Positions 32,548-43,072 of a DNA stretch of 64,000 nt are shown here, piece by piece. The position numbers and the translations under genes are program-made. Location: contig JBBCBC010000033.1 of the NCBI GenBank assembly GCA_037126765.1, positions 12,290,085 through 12,354,084 on the forward strand, in the 5' to 3' direction. A model generated the notes under the pieces. The model ran no database searches. It saw only the letters and a program-made list of their open reading frames with translations, and was not told where the DNA came from. Every line of letters begins with the position of its first letter. Positions within the stretch are counted from its first letter, which is position 1. This DNA is from Stenogyne calaminthoides (lineage: Eukaryota; Streptophyta; Magnoliopsida; Lamiales; Lamiaceae).

Positions 32548-32900
32548 TACATGAAATGATTTCTTTCATGGACGCTTTTGTAGGATATCATCAAATCACC
32601 ATGCATAAGGATGATCAACTTCACACCTCATTCCTAACAGAGAAAAATGTCCACTGTTGGAAAAGAATATCGTTCGGACTCAAGAACGCGGGAGTCACCT
32701 ATCAATGCTTGGTAAACAAAATGTTTGCCAACGAGATAGACAAAACTATGGAAGTATATATCGACGATATTGTCTTAAAATGCAAAAATAAAGAGGACCA
32801 CCTCGCCTACCCCGCCCAGACCTTTGCGATCTTGAGAGAATACAACATGAAGTTGAACCCAAAGAAGTGCAGTTTTGGAGTCGGTGTGGGAAATTTTTAG
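32543..32900 (+). pseudogene. pol: Ty3/gypsy pol, reverse transcriptase palm (continues from 3346)
   Basis: Reads MISFMDAFVGYHQITMHKDD, FGLKNAGVTYQCLVNKMF and the catalytic EVYIDDIVLK, then MKLNPKKCSFGVGVGNF and a stop (32898-32900) where gypsy RTs continue with GKFLG. This is the direct continuation of the RT fragment ending at 3346. The frame stays open for about 115 codons, so most decay in G predates or is independent of the split. It would copy element RNA into DNA. Confidence 0.9.
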
Positions 32901-33730
32901 GTCATATGATCAGTGATCGGGACATAAAGGCAAATCCATCAAAAATTAAGTCATTCGGGATATGAAAGCACTTCACAATGTTATAAGAGTTCAGAGGTTA
33001 ACATAATGTCTCGCGCTCCCTAAACAGATTCATTCCAGGATGGGGGACAAGTGCAAGCCATTTTTCCACACAATGAAAAAAGGCAAATTTTCTTGGATCC
33101 TGCAAAGCCAGCTTTCTTTTAAAAAAAATCAAAGAATACCTCTTGAACCCCCAAATCTTGTCAAAATCAATCCCGGGAGAAAAGTTATTTTTGTACCTGG
33201 CAGCCTCGGATTCCGCTCAACTCTTGGTGCAAGCTGAGGGACAGTTCCATCTCCAAATGTATTTCGTTAGCCAGACGCTTAATGCTGCCGAGCTCAGGTA
33301 TCCACCATTGGACAAACTCACTTTTTGTACCTGGCAGCCTCAGATTCCGCTCAACTCTTGGTGCAAGTTGAGGGACAATTCCATCTCCAAATCTGTTTCG
33401 TTGGCCAGACGCTTAATGATGCCGAGCTCAGGTATCCATCATTGGAGAAACTCGCTTACACCCTAGTCATGAGAGCAAGAAAGCTTTGCCAATATTTTTT
33501 CGATCATTAAGTCTAAGTCTTGACAACCATGCCATTAAGATAAGTGTTACACCGACCAGACACTATGGGATGTTTTCTAGAAATGGTCTATTGAGATTGG
33601 GCAATTCGACGTCACCTTCGCACCACGGACAACCATCAAAGCCCAAGAGCTCGCCGACTTCTTGGTCGAGCTTACCTTCCCAGAAAAACCCAGTGAAGTA
33701 AATAGCACTCCGTGGGAGTTATGAGTCAAT
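32901..33730 (+). pseudogene. pol: Gypsy pol, RT thumb/connection and start of RNase H, with 134-bp tandem duplication
   Basis: Fragments in changing frames. From 33180, LFLYLAASDSAQLLVQAEGQ and YFVSQTLNAAELRYPPLDKL are the gypsy RNase H start. The segment 33191-33324 is repeated at 33325-33458 with few changes (LYLAASDSAQLLVQVEGQFH, FVGQTLNDAELRYPSLEKL). Since 134 is not a multiple of three, the copies are in different frames. A stretch at 33486-33700 matches the usual linker to the second RNase H part (LGNST..., KPKSSPTSWSSL in a shifted frame). Confidence 0.78.
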
Positions 33731-34258
33731 GGTTCTTCAATGAACGTGCGAGCTGGGGCAGGGATAGCCCTCATCAGTCCCGATAAATAATCATTCACAA
33801 CTGCCATCTGATTTGATTTTTATGCCACAAACAACGAAGCAGAGTATGAAGCGTTAATTAACGGGTTAGAAATGGCAATAGAAATTGGAGTTCGGAGGTT
33901 GGAGGTTTTTTGCGACTCACAACTGGTCGTTTGTCAGATGTCGGGAGAAAATGAAGCAACAGGCGAGCAAATGATTAGATATCAACATGTCGCCAAAAAT
34001 CTTTTAAAAAAAATCGAGCAGGTTTATATCGAACAAATTCTTTGTGCAGAAAACACTCAGGCAGATGCACTAACTCGATTAGCCACCTCGAAAGGCATGA
34101 CAAGTATGGATAACATAGCAGTCACCAAGCTAACAACCCCATCAGGCAGCCAACACATGGTCAATGTGGATGAGATAGCCCTGACCAGACAAGCAAGTTC
34201 ATCAGGTAGTCAATCAACAATCTCCCAAATTGACACCTTAGAAGACAATTGGATAACA
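33731..34258 (+). pseudogene. pol: Gypsy RNase H (second part) and linker to integrase
   Basis: Residues NNEAEYEALINGLEMAIEIG (33830-33890) then RLEVFCDSQLVVCQMSGENE and IEQILCAENTQADALTRLAT are the plant gypsy RNase H signature: Glu in EAEYEA, Asp in VFCDSQL and the ADAL motif. The frame stays open to the copia LTR at 34259, which interrupts the linker before integrase. The integrase part must lie beyond the C2/S2 insertions, outside this window. Confidence 0.88.
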
Positions 34259-35947
34259 TGTTGGGGTTATATGTGAAAGTATGTTTTTACGTAATAACAG
34301 ACTAATGTACTCTTATTTCCTGTATATAAATGTTTTATCATTGTTGCTTTAAATATGAATGAATGTTATTTATTTACTGCAAACCGTTCAATATTAGTAC
34401 ATATTACATTGTAATTAATGTGGTGATACCCGATCACAGAAGATCACATTAACAGTTCCTTGTAAATAAAAGTACATCACCACAACCTAGATGGAATTGA
34501 ACACTCCATTGGTAGAGGTTGAAGTGCAAAGCTCAGATTGACTTATCATGACCAAGAGATTGCACTAGCACATTGTGATGTGCTAAAGAGGACCTACATA
34601 GAGGATAAATTCTTCCGTACTGACTTATGGGATAAAGAATTAGACCTCAGTGGTTGTTGATTTCTTAACCTCTGTCACTTAAATAGGATTGTGTGTAATT
34701 AGTATTTATTGCTTTGATCTGCATTAGGTTTAGAATCAGAGAGTGATTCTATACTTTGTATTTTGGGCAATATTATTAATTACATGACAATTGTTAAGAT
34801 TTAATACAGAGCAACGTGTGCAAGGAAGGTCTTGTCTGATTTGTCCCCTTGGTGGGCTCATAATTTTTATCTTACCAAATCTTGCAAGTGGAATTAGTTT
34901 CCGGTATGGATAATAATGTTGAGTTGTCTTTACTATAAGGTAAAAGATATTAATTAATATAAAGTCTTGCAGTGGCTTAATTAATTAATGGACTAAATAA
35001 TCTTAAACACGGGAAATAATAATCGGGAGCCATATTATTGTAATATGGGTTAAGATGGATAGTGCAATATTAATTTTATAATGGAGTAAATTAATATTAA
35101 TGGGCTGAATAATATTGTGGCTCAATATTAAGAAATTCAGAGCCCATTGGAGGTTCAATCTTAATTCTCCTAAAGGCTCCTCAAGTAGCCCAATATAAGT
35201 CCAATTAATGAAAAGGAGAAGAAAATATTATTGCGTATTTTTTCTAAATTTTCGAAAATTGTAGGTCAAGGAAAGGAAAAGATTTTCTTGATTTTCTTGA
35301 AAAGATTTTATGGAAAAAGATAAGTATTCTTGCAATACAAGATTATCCCATAAATTCAAGAAATCAAATCTTGTTTCTTAAACCTTGTTTTTTTTTTTTA
35401 AATATGCTATGGATATGGGGTAGATATCTTTTGTGATTATTTATGAAAAATAGAATATATGAGATATATTCAAGATTGTATATTGGGAAGATACAAATAA
35501 ATTTTCCATAAACCCTAATAGGGCACATATTTTGCCCACCCCATAGTCTATAAATAGGGGATGAATTTTTCATCCCCTACACAATTCCAGTCTTGGAAAA
35601 ATTAGAAATCCACAAAGGTGGTGCAATATATTTTTGATTTTCTCCTTTGTTATAATTGTTCGTGAGAATCCTTCCACCGGATTACGAGCAAGGACATGTG
35701 ACATATTTGAGAAGGTGTTTGAGTTGATCCATCTACTCAAAGGTTGTCACTCCTAGAGGTATGTTTCTCGTAACTCCTAGATTCCGCATGTAGAGGATTT
35801 ACGTGAAATTAATTGTACGCATGATGTTGTTGGTATTTAATTGTTATTTGAATTAATATAAGATTAATTCATACTAGTAATAATTAAATAATTTAAATAT
35901 GTATTTAATTGCACCTCGAATAGATTCGGACACCCTTTTCCCCAACA
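34259..35947 (+). repeat. C2 copia 5' LTR
   Basis: 1689 bp, TGTTGGGGTTATATG to TTCCCCAACA, plus orientation. The same family as the C1 LTRs but clearly more diverged. TATAAATA at 35549-35556. TAACA (34254-34258) is the candidate left target duplication; its partner is not in the window. Confidence 0.9.
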
Positions 35948-35961
35948 ACTGGTATCAGAGC
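35948..35961 (+). promoter_or_regulatory. C2 tRNA-Met primer-binding site
   Basis: ACTGGTATCAGAGC immediately after the LTR. Confidence 0.92.
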
Positions 35962-37145
35962 CTCAGTTTCGAGCTCTGTTATTTAAATTGTTGGTTCATT
36001 AAATTTTTGGATAGTAGATTTGCTAGATCATTTTTGCAGGTATCCAATTGTCATGGTATTTAATTTTTATTTATATTCATGCGTATGTTTGGTTTTTAAT
36101 TCGACTCGTTCGAATTTGTTTTTCTCGTGAGAAAATCCAAGAGTAGATTAGACCATTTTTTTTATTTGTTCAATGTAATAGACTAGTCTAGATTTAAAGG
36201 TTTATTTATTTTCTGTTAAATAAATTGTAACCGAATTGAAGACGAAGATGAGAAATTGAAGACGGATCCAGAACCGGGCGTAGGCGATGTGCGTTGCGCG
36301 AAATGTGCCAAGAGAGGCAAGCGCGCGACGCGGACGCCGCCTGGCGCACTGGGCACGGACGCACGGGGGCCAAAGGCCCCAGGGGCGTCCGGAGGCCGAA
36401 AGCGCGTCGGCGAGGATCGAAGGGAGGCGCGCACGACGCCGCGAGAAACTCCTGTGTGGAAGCGCCAGACGGCGGACACGGCTGGTGGGTGGGCGGGCAC
36501 GCCGCAGACGCGACGTGGCGAGGGCGATTGCATCGGCATCGCGCGTGCATGGGCATCAGATGTTGTACGATCTTGGCGTCTTGGCGGGTGGGACGCCTGA
36601 CGTCTTTGTTTGATCTGTCTTGTGACGTGGCGTGTCATGACGAAATTAATTTTTTAGAAGAACGAGTGGGAGAACTTCAAGACGGAGGATTTCTCAAGAT
36701 CAAGATAAGAAAATTAAACCATGACATTTGGATATTTTGTGCCCAATATGTTAAAATTTTTTAATTGTTTCGATATTATTTTCTTGTGCTTCTGTTTAAT
36801 TTGTTTAATGTGTTTGCATGAGAATTTTTTTTAAAAATCTCAATTTCAAAATTACTAAGTATGTTTTAAATAATTAATTTTTTTTTTTTGAAAAGTCAAA
36901 TTATTTTGACCTCCATGATTTATTTATTTGTGAAATATTTTGGAGAAATTTCCCCCACGGAACGGCCAAAAGATAGCTTTCACATGAATAAATTCCTAAA
37001 GGATGATTGTGAATTATTATTAGTGGCGATAATGACCCTCCCCACGAGGCTTGATCAAAATAAAATAATAATTCTGTATTTAAACATGGTTATTACTTAG
37101 GTATAAAATTGATATGCATATACTTCCCCGAAGTCCCTGTCAATT
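35962..37145 (+). other. C2 untranslated leader with GC-rich island 36245-36610, cut by S2
   Basis: Homologous to the C1 leaders read in the other orientation. AT-rich start, a GC-rich island with its own middle sequence, then the conserved AT-rich part with hairpin segments near 36950 and 37031-37050. It stops at CAATT (37141-37145), where the C1 leaders go on towards gag. Overlapping open frames on both strands of the island (108-156 codons) are not conserved and I do not call them genes. Confidence 0.8.
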
Positions 37146-38843
37146 TGTAGGTCCCGAACGGGTTTTGTGAGGGCAGAAGCCTAGAGGGGAGGGGTGAATA
37201 GACTTCTGGAAACTTTTAGTGCGGATCAGGTGTGATTTGCAGATTGCCTGATCAGAGTGCTAGTGAGTCAGTTTGGACTGATGTTCAATCTTACTGAGTG
37301 CCTGAGGGCAGATCAGTTTGATATCTGTCAGTTTAACCGATAGTGCGGAAGCTTGTAAATACCCGTGTGAAAAACCAGTTTTATCAAATCAGATTCTTAA
37401 GTCAGTTTTCAACCGGTTGACTAAGGTGTCAACCTGATCAGATCAGTTGCTTGGTGCAGACTGAGCTTAACTTTAGAATATGTATGCAGTTTTAAACTCA
37501 GTTGTGTGAATAGTGTAAAGCAATAAATAGCAAGTAAATGCACACAAGATTTTATAGTGGTTCAGACGAAACCCGTCTTACGTCCACTCTTCCCTTAACA
37601 CAGGGGCACCAACTTAACAAACTTAACCAACTTAACCAACTGGACTTAGTTTTATGTGTTAGTCCAACACCCAACAGATGTTTATTGAGTTCACACTCAA
37701 TCGAACCAGAAATCAGAAACTAGAATCCCTAGTCTGAAATCTTGCGGTAACAAACTTAACCTAACTTTGAGTTTGGGTAAAGGTTTGTTGTGGTTCCAAC
37801 TGGAAATCTATCCTGGTGTTTATGTAGCCAAATGCTAGTGGATAGGATTTCTTGCTAAGAACTATGGGATGAACACTCTAAGAATAATCTTCAAATATGG
37901 TGTTCTTCGAGAGGAGATTTTGCTGTAGTTTTTGCTTCTTTGTGAGGTGTCTCCGTGTATGTTCTTAGTGTTGTACTTCTTCTTCAATTTTGAAGATCGA
38001 TCCCATTTTATAGACCTCGAAATCAAAGAGCCGTTGGAGAGCAATTTGAATTTTGGGCTATATTTGGTAGGCTGTAGGATATGATTGTGACGTGCTCCGA
38101 ATATCGGCGTGGCCGTAGGCATGATTAGCACTATTTATGTCCGCAGCGTCGAATCCCGTATTGTCAGCTCTTTTTGTGCACGTGTCGCTTTCTCCTTGGC
38201 TTCGCGAGGCGGCACTTCAGTAATTTGTCCGTTAGACGATTGATATTCCTTTTGTAGAAGATTCGTCTTGTCTGGTGTACCATTTTGGTTGACGCCAGGT
38301 GTGACCTGACTTGATCAGATAACTGATCAGTCTACCTTGTTGAGTCTTCTGATGCAGATTATCTTAGCTCAATATGCAGACTCGACTGATATAGGTCTTC
38401 AGGTCTTCTGGTAGTCTTCTGATTTTCAGGTGACTCTAAGCCTCAGTGTATTTAGTCATACTGAGTCTTCAGGTTTGTTACTGAGTCTTCACGTTTATCT
38501 GAGTCTTCAGGTTCATCTGAGTCTTCAGTGTCATCTGAGTCTTCAGGTTCATCTGAGTCTTCAGTGTCTTCTGTTTTCACCTGATCTTCTGACTTCTTTT
38601 CTTCTGATTTGTTATTAGCCTTCTGATCATCTGACCTTATCTGGGTCATCTGATACTTCGACCAGACCTATATATATTGAGTTCCCCCTCAATATGTGAC
38701 CTATCTTTTACATCAGCTATCTATACATTTCAGCTGGTCATCTTAATCTGATTCTAAGTCATCAGTCAGCTAACAGGTCTGACTGGTCCTATTACAACCT
38801 GTTTTGGAACTTTCATCAAAACTTAAATACAAATTTCCCAATA
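37146..38843 (-). repeat. S2 3' LTR
   Basis: 1698 bp. On the minus strand it runs from TATTGGGAAATTTG to CGGGACCTACA, so the usual 5' TG is TA. Palindrome at 38673-38696, TATAAAA (minus) at 38006-38012. Contains a minisatellite at 38461-38570. Confidence 0.9.
38461..38570. repeat. 18-bp minisatellite in S2 3' LTR
   Basis: Six units beginning CTGAGTCTTCA: one of 20 bases, then five of 18. Alternating endings GGTTCAT and GTGTCAT suggest that a two-unit block was itself duplicated. Not present in the LTRs of S1 or S3. Confidence 0.9.
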
Positions 38844-38859
38844 ATTTCCCCCTTTTTGA
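38844..38859 (-). promoter_or_regulatory. S2 polypurine tract
   Basis: Minus-strand TCAAAAAGGGGGAAAT directly before the 3' LTR. Confidence 0.9.
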
Positions 38860-40206
38860 TGGAACCAAAACACTTAATCAGAAAAACAAATACCACGAAT
38901 AGAAATGCAGTTAATGAAATGCAGTACAAATTTCAGAAGACAATGAGATGTTGTCTTAGAATCAGAGAGATGAAATATTTCATTCAGATAGGTGTGTGCA
39001 TTATAGAATACATGAAAAACGTACCTATCATTTGATTCCAAGTTATCTTCCTCAGGTGTACTTGAACATTTGCAGCTCTTTGGGGATGCCAAACATCTTG
39101 TACATCCTTTGCATTAGCTTGTCCAGATCTTCTCTTCTATGGATCCCTCCTTTTTTCAGCAAATCCATAGTAGGCATTTTTTAACTTTACAACATCTAGC
39201 TTCTTGTCTGGACGCAAAGGTGGAAGGAGTAGTTCAAAGGGTGGAGCTTCTGGTATTAGTGACATGATTTTCTCTTCTTTCATCACCGTCTGGTAGAAGT
39301 CTGGATACATCGTTTCTAACCGGGTTCGAATTCATCATCATTTTCGATCGATCTTGATGAATCGGAATCTTCTCGGGATGTATCGTCACATAACCATTCT
39401 CCTCGATCGATCCCATTCAGAAGCAGATCTGGCCGTACCTGAAGGATGTCTTTACTTGAGTCTTTGGAAGGGCATTCTTCTCCCAAGCAATCTCCTCTGC
39501 TGCTTGACCGTTCTTCCTCTTCCTTCCGGATGTAGCGATGTTGATCCCCTTAGCCTCTGCTAATACGCTTCTTGATGGCGGCCTCTCTAATTCTCTGTCT
39601 TGTTTGCTCTTGAACTTGTTCAGAGTCATCCGCTTTGGTAGAGAATAGTTGGCCTTGTCTCGATCATCATGATTGCTTTCATCATCTTGCCTTTGCCTTT
39701 CTTTCTCCTCGAGTCTCGCTTTCGGTTTCATCTTGTTCGCCTTCTTCAGCTAATTTCTTAGCGAGTTCAAGGCTCTTGGCCTGATAATCAGTTTCCATTC
39801 TTTTCTGTAAGAATGAAGAAAAGTCTTCAATCTTGTCGACTCTGGCAATAACCTCTGAAAGAGCAATTTTACGCTTTCGATGATCTCTTTGCTATGTTGC
39901 TCCACGTTTCTTTCACTTTAGATCTGATGGTTTACGGTAGAGATGTAATTGTTACCAAGCGTATGCATTTTTTCTTTCTCTTCTTTATTCTCTTGTCCTT
40001 CCCCTTTTTGGTTTCATCAAAGAGGTTGGACATCTGCGGTTGAGCATTGAATTACCGTGTGATCTCCTCTCTGAGTTCCTCGACAACAAGAGGAGTGATC
40101 TGAACGGTGGCGTAGAAGGTGCAGGTTTCAAGAAGCGTCTGAGAGCAAGTTCGATGTCTGTCTTGCTCGTTCTGCAGAAGCTACAAAGTGTTTCCAACCC
40201 ATATCC
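38860..40206 (-). pseudogene. S2 third ORF, C-terminal remnant
   Basis: Reading leftwards from the S3 insertion, fragments in several frames match the third ORF of S1/S3: NLFDETKKGK at about 40030-39998 (again a polypurine-tract copy), a Lys/Glu/Arg-rich part (39731-39417, MKPKARLEEKERQRQDD), and a weak counterpart of the C-terminal end (KMFGIPKEL near 39090). Many CAG/CTG sites between 39300 and 40030 look altered, so some frameshifts may be sequence error. Confidence 0.65.
39999..40016 (-). promoter_or_regulatory. Internal polypurine-tract-like copy in S2 third ORF
   Basis: Minus-strand TGAAACCAAAAAGGGGAA, encoding TKKG, about 1.15 kb upstream of the real tract. Confidence 0.5.
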
Positions 40207-40211
40207 ATGTG
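40207..40211. other. S3 target-site duplication, left
   Basis: ATGTG before TGTTGGG; identical ATGTG at 54994-54998 after the 3' LTR. Confidence 0.92.
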
Positions 40212-41774
40212 TGTTGGGAAATTTAGTGTTTTGATGAAAGTTCCAGAAACACATGTAATAAGACCAGTTAGACCTGTTAGCTGACTGATGTTTATATTAC
40301 CGTTAATAGAATACCAGTTGATAATTACTGTATAGAACAACTGATGTAATAGATATGTCACATATTGAGGGGGAACCTCAATATGTATAGGTCAAATCTG
40401 AAGATTCAAAGAACAGCTGATATCCGACAGGCCAGAATGCAAGAGAAGAACAGAAGATCAGATCGATCTGATCAAGTCAGATATCTCAGCTGAAGTCATG
40501 AAACTCAAACTCAGAATACTTGAAGATCAGATGACTTCCTAAAGATCAGACCAGAAGACCTACATCAGCCGAGCCTGCTAGTTGAAGCTAAGTCAACCCA
40601 AGCACCAGAAGACTATCGTAAACCGATCGGCCTTTCGATCGAAAAGTCACCACCGTGAAAAATCGATGTTTCACCTAATCATACGTCGATGATCTGAACA
40701 AGAAGAATGTCAACCTTAGTTGGAAGAACAACACTGAAAAGTGCATCTGTTAACCAATAAGAACAAGACACGTATGATCGGAGCCGACAATTACGGATTT
40801 GATGCTGCTCTCTCTAACGGCCTATAAAATACAAGTTCACGCCGCCATGCCGCCGTTCTCAAGCACGCCACATCAATCTCGCAAACCTACCAAATATAGC
40901 CTGAAATTCAAATTGCTCTCCAACGACTCTTTGATTTCAAGGTCTATAAATATGGGATCACACTTCAAGAGTGAGGACACGGAAACCCTGAAACGATCAA
41001 GAAGCTCAAGCAATTATCAGATTTCTGCACGAAGAACACGAACAAGAAGATTATTTTTATTAAGTGTTCATCCCATAAGTTCTTAGCATAGAAATCTTTT
41101 CATCTAGCTGATAGGCTATCTTATACACTAGAAAAGATTTCATAGTTGGAACCAAAACAATCTTATCCAAACCCAAAGTTAGGTTAAGTTGTTTAGCAAG
41201 ATTTCAGACTAGGGTTTCTAGTTCTGATTTCTGGAATCGTTTGAGTGAGAACTCCTTAAAATATCTGTCGGTTGTCTTGTGTTGGACTAACACAAAAATC
41301 TAAGTCCAAATTGGTTAAGTTGGTGCCCCTTGTGATAGGGAAGAGTGGACGTGGGGGGTTTGTCCGAACCACTATAAATCTTGTGTGCCTTTCTTGCTTT
41401 GATTAACTGTTTACACAATCGCACACAACTTTTTAAAGCAAAGATACATATTCTAAGTTGAGATCGGCTAGCACCAAGCTTCGATCGATCAAGCTTGACA
41501 CTTGATCGGTGGTTAAAAGACTAACTTTGGAATCGATTTATCAAAACCGGTTTTTTTCACGGGTAAAACTTAGCTTCCGTGATACATCGTTAAACCGATA
41601 GTTACCGAACGATCGCCTTCAAAGCGATTAGTAAGTTGGTTATCGATCAAACCGATTCACTCAAGACTCGATCGGTATATCCGCCATCACACCCGATCTG
41701 CAGACAAAAGTTTTAAGAAGTCTATTCACCCCCCTCTAGACTTACGCCCTCACAAAACCCATTCGGGACCTACA
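40212..41774 (+). repeat. S3 5' LTR
   Basis: 1563 bp, TGTTGGGAAATTTAG to CGGGACCTACA. Perfect palindrome CATATTGAGG-GGGAA-CCTCAATATG at 40361-40385, TATAAATA at 40945-40952. The segment 41430-41720 differs from the 3' LTR almost only at CAG/CTG sites. Confidence 0.93.
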
Positions 41775-41788
41775 AGTGGTATCAGAGC
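41775..41788 (+). promoter_or_regulatory. S3 tRNA-Met primer-binding site
   Basis: AGTGGTATCAGAGC right after the 5' LTR. Confidence 0.93.
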
Positions 41789-41913
41789 GGCTTGGTTCTC
41801 TGCATCAATCGACTTTGTGTATCATCGATTCTTGAGGAAGAATCTTTGTGGTCAATCAATCGATCTTGAAAAACCTTCTTAAAACTCATTCATTTTCCAA
41901 AAATCTTTCGGCA

Positions 41914-43072
41914 TGGATAACACCTCGGTATGTATCATGATGCGAAGTTCTCAATCGATGAATATGCAGATTGGGCCATATATATGTCCAACCATCTAGG
42001 TTCGATAAGTGGAAGAATGATGGAAGTCATCGAAAGAGGACCCATCATCATTTATTACGACAACCCTGCAGTTGGAGGAGATCCAGACTTTGCCCCGGGA
42101 AGTCTTGTGCGAAAAAGCCCAGCCTTGATGGATGCAAGAGGAAAGAAAGTCAGCACACTCTAGATACTATCGCAAGGCATATTATCATGAAAACAATGGA
42201 TAAGGTCACCAAGGAAAAGATTAAGTATCTCAAAACTGCGAAAGCAATGTGGGACACTCTAGCTGAGATATGCGAGGGAAATGACCAGATAAAAGACGGT
42301 AGTCTACAAGTTTAACCTGGTGAAGTTCGAAAAAAATCAAGATCTTTGCTTAAACGAAACCATCAACGAACTCGATGGAAGGATTACAATGTCAATAAAC
42401 AAGCTTCGAGAACTTGGTAGAGAGATGTCTGATAAAGATATCAACTACAAAATTTTAAGGTCTCTCACCAAGAAATGTGACATGAAGGTCAAGGTAATCA
42501 AGGATTGCCAAGACATTTCAAAAATGAAGCCAAGTAGCTTGTTCTTGAGCCTTAAAGCTCACGAGTTCGATTTAATTGAGAGAGGACAAGCAGATGAAGA
42601 TGAGGTACCCGCTGAAGCCTCAACTTCTAAATCAGTTGCTTTTAAGGCAACCAGCAGCAGATCAAAGATTAATGAACCCATTGGAAACATCATAAGTCAG
42701 GCAGAACAGATCGCTCTGCTTACCAGGAAACTAGAAAAATCAAATATTCAACTTGGTAAGTATCGAAGATTTTATAAAGATTATCAACATAGCCGAGGAA
42801 GAGATAGGAGATCAGCCAACAGATCTCCAGAAAGAACCAGATCTGATGATCGGAGAGATCACAGAGATGAAAGGAAAAGAGATAATCTAAATGATGAAAG
42901 AAGAGATAACCAATCAGACAGAAGAAGCTCTGACTACTATCAGAAAGGGAAGTCACCTGATAGATCATACAGACGGAGTGATTCACCTGGAAGGAAAGGT
43001 TCAGTGGATCAAGGAGCGTGCTTCAACCGTGTGGAGAAGCAGTCACTACTGGTAGCAGATTGCCTGGACTGA
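41914..43072 (+). pseudogene. gag: S3 gag
   Basis: ATG at 41914 (MDNTS) matches the S2 gag start; the frame is then lost within ten codons by a missing base in CTGG. Open pieces: 41930-42163 (SIDEYADWAIYMSNHLGSIS, ERGPIIIYYDNPAVGGDPDF) and 42320-43072 (LDGRITMSINKLRELGREMS, KPSSLFLSLKAHEFDLIERG, an Arg/Asp/Ser-rich tract). The zinc knuckle near 43018 appears as CFNRVEKQSLLVADC. Two compensating indels hide the second Cys and the His that the neighbouring bases suggest. Particle and RNA-binding protein of the element. Confidence 0.83.

Noticed and set aside
36256..36764. Overlapping open frames of 108-156 codons on both strands near the GC island
   Set aside because: Long frames are expected by chance in GC-rich DNA; the corresponding islands at 10640 and 30112 do not encode similar peptides, and the shared tail is conserved leader RNA sequence.
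38461..38570. Possible CRISPR-like array
   Set aside because: Contiguous 18-bp units without spacers, inside a plant LTR.
39417..39731. Independent host gene encoding a Lys/Glu-rich protein
   Set aside because: Orientation, position next to the polypurine tract and the nearby TKKG segment place it in the S2 third ORF.
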